Notes: generated by a model from the letters alone, not told the origin. Positions 19,516-35,423 are shown, counted from the first letter of the stretch. The stretch: 64,000 nucleotides of DNA from Latrodectus hesperus (GCA_037975125.1 CM075853.1:35225113-35289112); one strand, 5' to 3'. Program-made: numbers and translations.

Positions 19516-19635
19516 AATCTGGCAACGAAAAAATAAAAATAGTAACAAAAACTAAATTTGGCAACAATATAATAAAAACAAAAGCTGAAATCGGCAACAC
19601 TACAACGTAAACAACGGTTACCAGATTTGGCGAGA
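19516..19635. repeat. Subterminal GGCAAC motif array
   Basis: GGCAAC occurs at 19521-19526, 19560-19565 and 19593-19598, with a variant GGCGAG at 19629-19634. The preceding context is ATCT, ATTT, ATC and ATTT. Spacings are 39, 33 and 36 bp. The array lies just inside the right inverted repeat of the 1183-bp element, where subterminal transposase-binding repeats occur in hAT-like elements. That role is inference. Confidence 0.6.
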
Positions 19636-19639
19636 AATC

Positions 19640-19666
19640 AGTGTATGGGGATACTGAACTTGTTCC
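19640..19666 (-). repeat. Right TIR of the 1183-bp element
   Basis: 27 bp, a perfect inverted copy of the left end, followed by the CTGAAAAT target duplicate. Confidence 0.93.
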
Positions 19667-19674
19667 CTGAAAAT

Positions 19675-19985
19675 ATATGCTTAAAATTTCTTATGGTTTA
19701 AAATGTTACAGACTTAACGTTTATAATAATTTTGTAAAATTATATATATTTAAAGAATTAAGTTGCCGTTATTATATATATAATATCGGAAATGTGTGTA
19801 TGAGAGTTGAGAAATGTTAAAATAAATTGCGAAAGATTTTCATTAGTTAATGAATAACGGTGGTTACACCAAAAATGATCAAGTTAAGATGATTTTATAT
19901 TTAATAAAGTATTATATTTTCTCGCATTTTAACAAACACATTTTTGGCTCTTTAATAGATGTAAAGTAGAAGTCTTTGCTTACTT
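19675..19985. other. AT-rich spacer
   Basis: No gene or repeat recognised between the 1183-bp element and the LINE relic. Confidence 0.6.
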
Positions 19986-21480
19986 GGCACTGTGGCCCAT
20001 ATATTAGTGCAATTGAGTGAATCGGAAACAGAGCTGTTTAAGAGGCTCATTAGTTTACAGTGCGTTATAAGTTGACTTTTAATAATTCAAAGTGCTTTCT
20101 TACATTCTTTACTAGTGATAGACACCTCTACCAGGGTGATCCTAAGATTTTTATAAGTGGAAAACTGCTAAACTGTGTTAAAATGCTAAATACCTGGATT
20201 ACATTTTAGATGAGGAATTTACAAGCAATAAACATATTGATGTCCAAGCGGCCAGAGGTAGAAAAATAAATATTCTTAAATTCACACATATCCATTAGTG
20301 ACTCATTGGACTATATACAATTAACTTGCTAGGCCAATACTGGAGTATGGTTTTATCATATGTACTGGAAGCACAGTACTGTTTCTAGTACAGGTATAAA
20401 TGATCGGCTTCCAGTATAAGCACATACATACATATCTGCGCAGGCGCACACCAGGCTGTACCTTAAGATTAATGGTTTTGGAATACTAGCCCATCACCAA
20501 GTGCTTCGTAATTTTGAACTGCGGTCAGGTGATGAGGTTACACTTGAGTTGTCCCCCTCTTCTATATATCCACGCCCCACCACTGCATCCAGTATCAGTC
20601 TAAATAAACTTGGAATGATTCAGTTGTGTGCAGCAAGAATTAAATCAAAACTTCGTTACAATTGTTAAAATGACATAACGCTCTATGAGAACAATTTGCA
20701 TCCCCTATTATTGAAAAAGAGTTATCTTCTCTCAAAATAATACAACAAGTTCTTCAATTACAATGATCAGCACAGAAATTCTGCTTACCTTTAAAAGGTT
20801 TAAAGTTTGTTAAGGTAACAAACAAACAATGCTTGCAGAATCATATCTACAAATGTAGAACTTCATTCTTTATATCATCTGGGAGCTAAATTGAAACTTA
20901 GTGGGATTTACTTTCATGAGGCTCTTTTGACTAGTGTAAAGAAAAATCCTGAGAATTTGGCTCTTTTCAAATAACTAGTACTTCCTTGAAAATATTCATT
21001 GATAGCAGTAGAGGTGATGAGAGAACCCCTTGCAGTGTAATGTAAATACCAACTTATACTGGTTCTGTGGAATTTGAAATGCGTATCAAATAAAGAGACA
21101 ACTATATGACGTCTGGATTATGATTTTCATGCGTGATTCAATAGAACACTTATCTAACTGACTGTGCTAGGGGATAAGATAAGCCAGGACATTTTAAATC
21201 TTCTCATCCGACTGTCTTCTGATCACTTTACTCATTTTCAATGGATGCCATTACATGTTGGGGTTGATGTAAATTAAAGACCGACTACCTGGCCAGGACA
21301 ACTGATGAGGAGAAGATGAGACTCTGTGGGGCTCTCACATATAGAGAGATTTCTTTCCTTATCAAGATGGAATTAAACCGATTTTAAAGAATTCCTTGTG
21401 GTACTTAGGAAGAAGTCAGGGCAGGACTTTTTGGCTAAAAATATCAAACGGCTTCCTCACGCATGAGTGGCAATATCATC
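19986..21480 (+). mobile_element. Decayed non-LTR retrotransposon (reverse transcriptase C-terminus plus RNase H)
   Basis: Translating the plus strand across frameshifts gives landmarks in the order of a Jockey/I-group ORF2. ARPILEYGF (about 20328-20353) is the end of the reverse transcriptase or thumb region (usual form RP-LEYG). MIQLCAARI (about 20616-20641) matches the following conserved QL-AARI block. RDSIEHLSN (about 21132) and HFQWMPLHVGVD (about 21231-21268) match the RNase H motifs TDS-S-I-HL and HF-WIPSHVG. The 5' part, including the catalytic reverse transcriptase motif, is not visible. Stops and frame changes are frequent, so the copy is dead. It is split by the dispersed repeat at 20418-20587. 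Start and end are approximate. Confidence 0.75.
20418..20587 (+). repeat. Dispersed repeat copy A, inserted in the LINE relic
   Basis: This segment interrupts the LINE between the LEYG and LCAARI blocks and shares strings with 21511-21630, for example CTGTACCTT, CCCATCACCAA, CTCGTAATTTTGAAC (as TTCGTAATTTTGAAC) and ATCCACGCC. The 8-bp strings TCCAGTAT at 20410-20417 and 20588-20595 are a plausible target duplication. The family is unknown, and the short compact form suggests a SINE or a non-autonomous element. Confidence 0.6.

Positions 21481-23080
<1,600 letters not shown>

Positions 23081-23127
<47 letters not shown>
23081..23127. repeat. (TA)n microsatellite, left flank of a transposon
   Basis: The tract ends with the TA (23126-23127) used as target by the element starting at 23128, and the same tract type resumes at 25049. 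Confidence 0.95.
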
Positions 23128-23130
<3 letters not shown>

Positions 23131-23403
23131 GGTGATTATAAAAAAACTTTGCCAACATCTGCACTTCTAGCGTCCATTCTATTTAACCGATCAAGATGAT
23201 ACTGCAAATATAGTTCTTTTGAGATATGCGCTCGAGATTCTGTGAATGGCAACACAGTGGCCCTCGCGGTTACAGTTATAGTGACAGAAACTCGAAATTT
23301 TCGAATGGCAACGCCTACTTTTTACCATCGCAAAATGTTCAGCACATGCGAAAACCCTAAATAGCGTTGAAACGGTACCGATATGTCCAAAAACCGACGT
23401 GTT
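23128..23403 (+). repeat. Left long terminal inverted repeat
   Basis: About 276 bp matching 24773-25048 in inverted orientation. The differences I see are three within 23197-23210, singles near 23285 and 23314, and two near 23388-23396. Confidence 0.9.
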
Positions 23404-23423
23404 ATACACATACAAACAGTTCT

Positions 23424-24580
23424 TCAAGGCGCACGGAGGAATAATGCATACGACAGAGACAAGACACTGCTCAATGATGAGAACACATAGAGAAAAAAAT
23501 CTTTATTAATTTCAAACATTTTCACATGAGTGCCATCACAGGCAATTACGCATTGCATGCGGGAGACGGTGGACAATGTCGCTGCACGCAACATGGCACG
23601 AGGGATGTTTCCAATCTCACGCCGTATATAATCCTTTAAGTCCGACAATGTTTGAGGATTGCACAGATAAACTCTGGATTTGAGATAGCCCCAAAACCAG
23701 AAATCCATAGGCGTCAGATCTGGGGATCGCGCAGGCCACGAAAAAGGATAATAGCGTGAGATGATGCAATCACCAAAATGCTGATCCAGGAGCCTTTTAA
23801 CTGACCTCGCTATATGTGGAGGTGCGCCATCTTGCATCCAAACAATGTCATTGAGTGCATTCAGCCGACGCAACTCCGGTAAGACATAATTTTTCAACAT
23901 GGCTGCATACCGAGGGCCCGTTACAGAACATGTTGCAGGGCCAGTCGGGGTCGTTTCCTCAAAGAAGAACGGGCCCAGAACAAATGTAGCTATAATGCCG
24001 CACCACGCAGTCACTTTGGCGTCAAATAATGGTACTGGCGCCACAGCATAAGGATTCGTCTCTCCCCAGTGCACACGTTAATGCTGCCATTTAAGGTGAA
24101 ATGCGCCTCGTCCGTCCATAGTATGCGAAGTGGCCAGTCGTTATCCACATCATATCGTAACAAAAATGCATTTGCGAAGTCCAGACGTTGTTGTGGGTCA
24201 CCCGGCTCCAACATCTGGACGCGCTGGAACCGATAGGGAAACATGTGAAGTACCGAGCGCAAGAGCTTGCGGACCGTTGAGTTCGGAATATCCAACACGC
24301 GCGCTATGCCTCTTGCGGTTTCTGTGTGTCCTGCAGTCACTGTATGGTGCACTTCCATGACAACGTCCTCAGAAACAGTTGGCCGTCCGGAGCGCTGTTT
24401 GTCACAGGTGCAGCCTGTATCTTTGAATTTCCGCACTAAATCACGCAGAGCTTGCAGAGTACATGGGCCGCGTCGTTGTCGATGATTGCGGCGATACACA
24501 CGCAAGGCTTCCGCAGCGTTCATCCCATTTTGGTAATAGAGTTTGTTCAATTCACTGCGAACTTTCGCAGGAAGACTCAT
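23424..24580 (-). pseudogene. DD41D-type transposase, one frameshift
   Basis: Start at 24580 (MSLPAKV). Residues 1 to about 110 hold helix-turn-helix DNA-binding segments (AAEALRVYRR, QALRDLVRKF, STVRKLLRSV) with a SGRPTVS linker. The catalytic domain opens at WTDEAHFTLNG (first D, residue 157). Near 24070-24080 the frame breaks between GSIN and HWGETNP. The family usually has a few more residues there (an N-x-HNC-type stretch), so a short deletion not divisible by three is likely. The second frame continues to the stop at 23424 with WMQDGAPPH (second D, codon 23829-23831) and SPDLTPMDFWFWGYLK (third D, codon 23703-23705), 41 residues apart. Total length of about 385 codons suits the superfamily. 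All three catalytic aspartates survive, but the frameshift should inactivate this copy. Plus-strand ORFs at 24130-24854 are antisense shadows. Confidence 0.9.
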
Positions 24581-24772
24581 ATCGTCGGCATGTGCGAGTT
24601 CCCGAATGACGACTTCGCATACCCGCTTGGTATTTTATAGGTTTCCTACGCTGAATATCTGGCGACCGGCGTTCTGTGATTGGTTTCTTGACTCTGTCAC
24701 ATGCAAATTTATTGCGTGCGCCCAGATCGTGTTTTATTGGCCGGTTTTCAGAACTCATTTTTGTGTTAGCAG

Positions 24773-25045
24773 AACACGTCCGTTTTTAGACATATCGGTA
24801 CCGTTTCAACGCTATTTAGGGTTTTCGCATGTGCTGAACATTTTGCGATGGTAAAAAGTAGACGTTGCCATTCGAAAATTTCGAGTTTCTATCACTATAA
24901 CTGTAACCGCGAGGGCCACTGTGTTGCCATTCACAGAATCTCGAGCGCATATCTCAAAAGAACTATATTTGAAATATTATCTTGATCGGTTAAATAGAAT
25001 GGACGCTAGAAGTGCAGATGTTGGCAAAGTTTTTTTATAATCACC

Positions 25046-25048
<3 letters not shown>
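24773..25048 (-). repeat. Right long terminal inverted repeat
   Basis: An inverted copy of 23128-23403. It also covers the region just upstream of the transposase start, so promoter sequence probably lies in or next to it. Confidence 0.9.

Positions 25049-25133
<85 letters not shown>
25049..25133. repeat. (TA)n microsatellite, right flank of a transposon
   Basis: Continuation of the tract split by the long-TIR element. Confidence 0.95.
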
Positions 25134-28560
<3,427 letters not shown>

Positions 28561-28562
28561 AT

Positions 28563-28634
<72 letters not shown>
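28561..28634. repeat. (CATA)n/(TA)n compound microsatellite
   Basis: About six CATA units (28564-28588) run into (TA)n up to 28634. Confidence 0.95.
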
Positions 28635-28635
<1 letters not shown>

Positions 28636-28637
<2 letters not shown>

Positions 28638-28738
28638 ATACATCCAAAAAAATACAAACATTACTTATAATATTATGTATATATGTATATATAATATTAT
28701 AGGTAATGTTTTTTGTATTTTGTTTGGATATATATAAG
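28636..28738. repeat. Imperfect inverted repeat beside the (TA)n tract
   Basis: The left arm at about 28639-28681 (CATCCAAAAAAATACAAACA...) and the right arm at about 28690-28733 (...TTTTTTGTATTTTGTTTGGA) are reverse complements, with a 3-nt gap and a few mismatches. A short AT-rich spacer separates them, so a stem of about 40 bp can form. Confidence 0.75.
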
Positions 28739-31700
28739 CATGTTTTAAAGATAAATTCAGTTTCTTACAGTGGAATTTAAAAATTATAAGAGGAAATAGA
28801 TCATTCAGCCTTTTTTTCCATGTTTATTTTTATCGAATAAAACTTATATTATTATACTATAAGGCTTTGTGTGTGTGATTTATAAACTATCATAAGGTAC
28901 TTGTGATTTGTTAACTACAAATGATATGTATTTTATAAATCACAAATTCCTGTTTCTGTAATAAAATTTAATGTAATCAATTAATAACATTGTACGGTTT
29001 GCATCTTTATGTTTTTAGTTTTTTTTTTTGAGAACAATTTAGTTAAATATGTCTGAGAGAATATTTTTTTCTATTTTTCTCCTTACAATAAGGGATGTTA
29101 CTCACTTTTTGAGTAATAAATTTTTTTTTACAAGATTTAGAGGGAATTTCAAAATCAAAATACCATAGCTTTCAGATATTATATCATAACTAAATTTGAA
29201 TACTATTTTGAAATTATTTGCTCAAACAAATTTTAAATTTTACAAAATTATTTATAAATTTATTTCAGATTTTAAATGACCATAAAAATATTTACTTTCT
29301 CTATGTAAAGAAAAAGTAAACATATTTTAAATTATTACAAAACGTATTATTCCAAAACAGTTCATATGCGGTTTATGTTTAGATGTAATCTTGTTTTGAA
29401 GATAAATTTTTAAGTCTATTTTGAAATAAAAATATCTTTATTTAATTGTTCATGTTGAATTTAAAAAAAGATCAAAGCTTTTTTTATTAAAAAAATAAAA
29501 TAAATAAAATTTCATGCTACGTTTTATGTACTAAAAACTAATTTATCAAGAAAAACCAAAAAGTTATCAACAATATTTGCAATCGAAATTAAAGATAAAG
29601 TAAAATCTAAATTGATTATATTTGTAGTCGAATTATTGGCATATATTTGAATTTTTATTGAAACTGCAGAAAAAATGTAATTTTTCGTTAAACACTAATT
29701 TGGCTCTCAAAGGTCTGAATTGATTAAAAAATAAATGCTTAAATTTAAGATACATAAAATAATGCAATTTTAATAATTATTTACGCGAATACTAATTAGA
29801 ATTAACTTTTTAGAGAGCAAATTAATTTTTATAGATTCTATTCCTTAGTATGAAATGAATATTTGTTTTATTATTAATCCAAATCATTATGCTTCAACAT
29901 TGAAATGCGTAGTCCTCGGAGATAATTATTTATTTAACAGAATTTAATATTTTTTATATATAATATAATTTTGCTTATAACATATTTTATAGATTTGTCA
30001 TCGTGTTGCAGGGCAATACTGATTCGTTTGTAAACATATTTTGACCTACTTAGAAAAAATTCCGATGATGAATTATTGGCAGCTTCTCAATTTCCGTTTC
30101 ATTACTCGTTAGATAAGACATACAGAAAAACATTGACTCATGTTACCTAAGTAGGCACTAGATTGTTTTATAACTTTTTACTCATAGTATTATATACGAC
30201 CAAGAAATTATAAAATTATTTTGTTACAAATAATATGTTATCTAAGAATTGCTTATTTATTTAAAATATATATTTTCAAAAAATTTTATGACTGAAAAAA
30301 TTATTTTATTAATGTAAGAAAGATTTTTTATCATACTGAAAACATAAATTTAAACTTTGGAATTTATGAGATTAATAAAAATTTGTTTTTTTGAACTATA
30401 TGGCACATCAGAATAAAAATCATATTAATATATAGTCCAATATCTTTGAATTATATGATGCAAATAAAGGAAATTATTTAAATGTTTCTAAATTTGATAT
30501 TGAAATGTGATAGTTATTAATTAAATTAAAAATTTAACTTACAATTCTATTTATTGGTATTTAATTTGTAGTTCGTGAATTTTTTCACGATATACCATTA
30601 CAATAATGAAAATAATTATACTTGCAAAATGTTTATTGCTATTGAATAAATATTTAAAACTAATAAAATATAAATTATGCTTAAACTGTTTCCTAAATTT
30701 ATTCCATTTAAAATTTTCGACACACTTAATATGGCGATATCTTAAGTATGATTTAAAAAGAAAATAAATGGATAAAGTTTCAGTTGATTTGATATGAGAT
30801 AACTCCCGTCATTTAATCTCCTCATTCAAATTATCTCTTAAAAATCAAATTGCTTTAATAAACTTAATAATGTGATTTAATTAAATTTACACTATTCAAT
30901 CCTTGCATCTATTTATTTTTTTTAGAAAATAATTTTGAATGACCCATTATTAACACTTAAGCAAAAACATATTTTAATTTTAAATATTAAGTTATATATG
31001 TTGTGAAAATTTAAAAGCTCTAAAACTTATTTATCTTACAATTGTTAGTTAAAATACTATAAAATTAGATGAAAAAAAATGTAAAAATTTTTCTCATCCA
31101 ATATCAGGTATAATAGAAATAAATATTATTCTGTCAAATATTCTTAATATTTTCATACAACAGTTTACATATGATAATAAATTAAATATTAACAAGAACT
31201 TTCTTATATAAAAATTAATTTCCTTGTTTTTTTTCCAGAAGTACATATGTATTGTTCAAAAGTATGATTTATAAAGTCTTTATGAATGCTTTAAAAATAA
31301 AATTTTATACATTGGCTTTATTTTCACAGAAAAATAACAATCTCTTTAGAAATACATTTTTAGATACATTTTTAAAATCCATGTAAATTGATATTTTCAA
31401 AAACTCTGTTTTGTGTTAAATATTTCATTTTGTAAGTTCATGCAGTTGAAGAATTATTTTATTATATACTAGGAAGGGGAATTTCGATATAAAGGATTCC
31501 AAAATTCATGTTTATTCATGGCTAGAAGCTTAAGCTCAGAAGTTCTACAGAGTATTTTCTGCTTTAATAATATATGCTTCGGTTCTAGTTCTTATTTCAT
31601 TTGCACATTTTCTGTAACATTTTTTTATGCATAAATTATATATTCTTTTGTTCCTTTAAGGAAAAATACATACGAAAAATTATATTACAAAATAGTATAA

Positions 31701-32520
31701 GAAGGTTACATTCTGATATATAATACTTTTTAAAAATCTAGAATGTGATGCATAAATTTTGGCTGCATTTAATGCAATTAATTATTTTTCTAAAAATGGA
31801 TTGAAATATTTAAAGAAACTCTAAATAACATAAAACATTTAATAAATTTATAAATATTTGTACACATGTTTGAAGCTTTTGGTATTTGCTTATAGCTGAA
31901 CTCAAATATTCTTAATTTCATTTCAATAGTTATGAGTAGTTAAAATAATTTTAAGATCATTTTACTTTAGCGATTTAAAAAGTATTTTGGGAGTATATAG
32001 TAATTTAAATAAGATATGTTTATTCTATAGGCTCGCATATATCATATTTTCATCATTCGTCTTATAAGTTAAGATGTACAGAAAATTCTTCTTTAATATT
32101 TTATTCCATAAAAAATTCACAGATGCGTTCCGTTTTAGATTTTGTAATTTAGAGACGTTTCCACCATTATAAAATTAAGAAATATACTTCTAAGCAAGTT
32201 GTTGTTACTAAAATACGATACATGAATAATTCAGAGCTGTTTTTTTCGAGGTAACTACATTATAGTGAATTTTAGAGTTAGATTTTATACCTGGTAATCA
32301 TTAATTTTTGATGCTAAGAAACCAAAGAGAAAAAAGTAAAGTAATTTGGAAACCATTATTATTTTATTGTTTTTGTATGGGATAAAATAAAAAAATCCCA
32401 TATTACATAGAAAATTTAATTTAAAATATGAAATTAACTTGTAACGCTAATTAATTATCCCTAATTGAAGCTACATTAATGGAATGAAATGTTACAATTT
32501 TATTATTTTATTAGAAAAAT
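28739..32520. other. AT-rich spacer, no gene seen
   Basis: Nearly 3.8 kb without any ORF over 60 codons and without a recognisable repeat. Both strands are dense in stops. Confidence 0.7.
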
Positions 32521-32542
32521 AATATATATATGCATATATAAA

Positions 32543-32629
<87 letters not shown>
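32521..32629. repeat. (TA)n microsatellite
   Basis: An interrupted start (ATGCATATATAAATATATGTA) is followed by pure (TA)n from about 32548 to 32628. Confidence 0.96.
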
Positions 32630-32631
<2 letters not shown>

Positions 32632-32814
32632 CATGCTTAGCAATATCATAGGCAAAAATTGAAAGAGAAGAATAGATATAAAATTCTTATGCTTAACAAT
32701 GCATTCAACGCAAAAGCAGCTTAAATAGAATTACTAAAATATAATTAATAGTAAATTTTCAATTAAAATAATAAATCCAATTTTAGCAACATTGGATTTA
32801 ATATTATATTTTAC
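32630..32814. other. AT-rich spacer
   Basis: Short spacer. Nothing recognised. Confidence 0.5.
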
Positions 32815-33150
32815 CATATATTTTAACTTGACATTTGTTTCTTTTATTCTGGTTTGTGTGACATTTTTAGTCACAGTAACTTTGGGGTGTATTGGCTTCT
32901 TTAAGACTACAGTTTTGGGCCTATGCAGAAAAGCCATACTTTGTGCCAATGTGGTTAACACACCCAGAAGAAGCTGCCTATTTTTGTACTTCGTTCTATT
33001 TTCTTTTTATTTTATTTTCTTTAAAATTTGAAACTTCTATTGAGCATATTTTCCATCTGCTTACTGTATTTCGTATTTTCAATGTATTATTCTCCATATG
33101 GTATTTGATTTTTTATAAATTTATTACCATTCTCCATTTCGTTTTTGATT
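32815..33150. repeat. Dispersed repeat, copy 1, followed by (TA)n
   Basis: The core at about 32879-32960 matches 55960-56045: CTTTGGGGTGT, GGCTTCTTTAAGA or its variant, TGCAGAAAAGCCATA, TTTGTGCCAATGTGGT, AACAC and GAAGCTG in the same order. A T-rich tail contains imperfect tandem CATTTG/CATCTG units and ends in a (TA)n tract, as in copy 2. On the minus strand both copies read LTTLAQ-MAFL--PKT, which may reflect a former ORF or only nucleotide similarity. The class is unknown. Confidence 0.7.
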
Positions 33151-33151
33151 A

Positions 33152-33302
<151 letters not shown>

Positions 33303-35420
33303 ATTCGTTTTTCATATCTTGTATTTAGTACTTTTTTATTGTATATATAATTCTTTTTAACAAATGTGAGTTGTACCACCCGCTTGTTGCAGAATGCCAA
33401 AATGGAACTGGCACTACATTACAAAATATGATTAAGGAATTACGAAATGACGGATGATGTTTATCTCGTGCCACTATTCTCAACGAAAGTTTGAGCAATA
33501 AGATGTACCCTTCTGAAGACGTTAAGTTTTCTCGGGTCATTTTTGGTTGAGCTCTCCTACCGACTAGACGTTATAGTTTGTCTTCATACGATAAAATTGT
33601 TCCTCTATAATAATCGAGTTTAATTTTGAAAATCTGCCTCTTTAATAATGCGTATATAATAATAACAATTTTATCGAGACAAAGAAGTGACTACGTAATA
33701 AATGACACACACCCCTACACACGCGCACACTTACAAATACAGGCACATATGTATCATTTATTCAATGCATACTAAATATTTTCCAGTATCCACTCTTTCC
33801 TCAATTAAGAAATAGATACATTTAAGGTTGAAAATTACGTTTTTAAATTTTAAAACATAAAATTAAAATGCAAAATGTAATGGATAAAATATTTAGGATA
33901 TTAAGGAACTTTAAGCTCATGATTGACATTTTTCATCATACGTGAGATATATGTATTTCTGTTATTAAAAATTGTTTTTTTCCTATCGAAAGTTCTTTTA
34001 TTTTTAGAAATTTTGTGTTACAATGTTAGGTAATTTATTATGATAAAAAATAACTTTTCTAGTTTAAATAAATAAGCGTGCAGTTTGAAAATACCATGTA
34101 AATACTTAAAACGTATTTCATAACGTAATATTATTGGGAAATACATGTGCATTCTTCATGACATGCAATAAAACAGAATAAGCAATAAATAATTTAATAT
34201 TTGCGAGATTAATGAATTTTTTCATGTTCATGTATGTGTAACTTCATGAATATTTTATCAAATATAAGCTAAGTGTTTTTAATGTTACTTAAGTATACCT
34301 ATTTACAATTTTATTTATTTTTGAGTCAAAAGGGTCCACTATTTTCTGTTTTTTTTTCTCTTAAACCTGAAATTATATTTCCAGAAATTATGTAAAAATT
34401 GTTGCTTTTCTAAATAAAGTGACTGAAAATGAATTTTTGATATATGAGTATTTTTCTAATTTTTGCAAACTAACTAAATTAACAACATATACATTTATGT
34501 ATTTGTTTTACATTCGTTAAAACTGACATGTGTGACAAAAACAAAAGTAATATGAAAAATACAAGGTTTTTCTTATTTCTTTATCACGAGAATTTCTTTT
34601 GATATTCTAAGAACTTGAAAATTAAACGATACATTAAATATTAGTTGTTGAAATTATTATGTTGAATAATATTAATTAAAAATATTTGTTTTTATAGATT
34701 AATGATTCTCAATTGTTTCCTCGCTGCACACTTTTAAGAATTTCAAAAAATTTGGCTGTAATCAAAGAATAAGATAAGTTTAAAAGTTGTATCGCGATTT
34801 ATCTATAATACATTGTGCAAAATACTTTATAATATTTATTTTGAATGCAAAATAAAATAATATAATATGTATATAGAAACAGCAGAACTATAGTTACTTT
34901 ACTTATAATAAAAAAAGCATAATTTTTAATACATGCATTTTTGAAATTTTTTAGCACATAAAAGTGACACGGTACAGTGACTGAAAATGACTGTTGCTGA
35001 AATAGTATTTATAGGAAATAATATCTGTAAATAATGTTTTATAAAATGAAAAAAATCATTATTTTCTTATTTAAAAGTTACTTTACTTGAGTTGATGTCA
35101 ATGTATTAGTTACAAAAATGGTAATAAAAATTTCTAATGCATACAAATTTAATTTTCTTTAATTTTATATTATTAAAATTTATACAAAAATGTTTTACTC
35201 GTTGTTATATTGAATATCTAAGTTTATTCATTGTTATATTTCTAAAGCTAACTTGTAAATTTTACAAGCAAGTGTATTGTATGACTTAAAATTCTTAGTA
35301 GATAGTAATCACTTCTTTCTTATATAAATTAAAAGTACGTTAAATATTTAATGCAACTACTTATATCTTTGTGATGATTTATTAAAGAAGATACAATAAT
35401 TTTCAAAGAACAAAATGTTG

Positions 35421-35423
<3 letters not shown>
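33303..35423. other. Spacer with a complex island at 33360-33600
   Basis: The 33360-33600 segment is less AT-rich and has a 71-residue minus ORF (33325-33540) without a domain I know. It may be a SINE-like or decayed element. The remainder is AT-rich spacer with nothing recognised. A CA-rich patch lies at about 33702-33735. Confidence 0.45.

Larger units (their letters stand above)
18484..19666. mobile_element. Unclassified non-autonomous DNA transposon with 8-bp target duplication
   Basis: The element is 1183 bp. Its ends are perfect 27-bp inverted repeats (18484-18510 and 19640-19666, beginning GGAACAAGTTCAGTATCCCC), and it is flanked by identical 8-bp direct repeats CTGAAAAT (18476-18483 and 19667-19674). 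The 8-bp duplication points to superfamilies such as hAT, P or Merlin. The target fits the hAT preference nTnnnnAn, but the terminal GG is unlike the usual hAT CA or TA start and closer to Merlin style, so I leave the class open. The interior is very AT-rich and has no transposase-like ORF. Near the left end, TTGGTGAC (about 18510-18517) and GTCGCCAA (about 18533-18540) can form a hairpin. Imperfect A-rich tandem units of about 51 bp start at about 18749 and 18800. Confidence 0.9.
23128..25048 (-). mobile_element. Tc1/mariner-superfamily transposon with long TIRs
   Basis: The element is 1921 bp, inserted at a TA dinucleotide (23126-23127 and 25049-25050) within a (TA)n tract. Its ends start CAGGGTGATTATAAAAAAAC and form about 276-bp inverted repeats with about seven mismatches by eye. 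These are far longer than the 20-30 bp typical of mariner. One minus-strand transposase gene lies between them. The three acidic positions and their spacing put it in the Tc1/mariner/IS630 superfamily. The D-to-D spacing of 41 residues suggests a DD41D group, and the C-terminal style (WPARSPDLTPMDFWFWGYLK) recalls the DUF4817-type transposases common in arthropod genomes. Near-identical arms and only one clear lesion indicate a young insertion. Confidence 0.92.

Noticed and set aside
23191..23427. 78-codon minus ORF and the 68-codon ORF at 24552-24758
   Set aside because: They lie in the terminal inverted repeat and in the element's noncoding flank, with no family match.
24130..24854. Overlapping plus-strand ORFs of 62-103 codons
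   Set aside because: They are antisense shadows of the long-TIR transposase and its inverted repeat.
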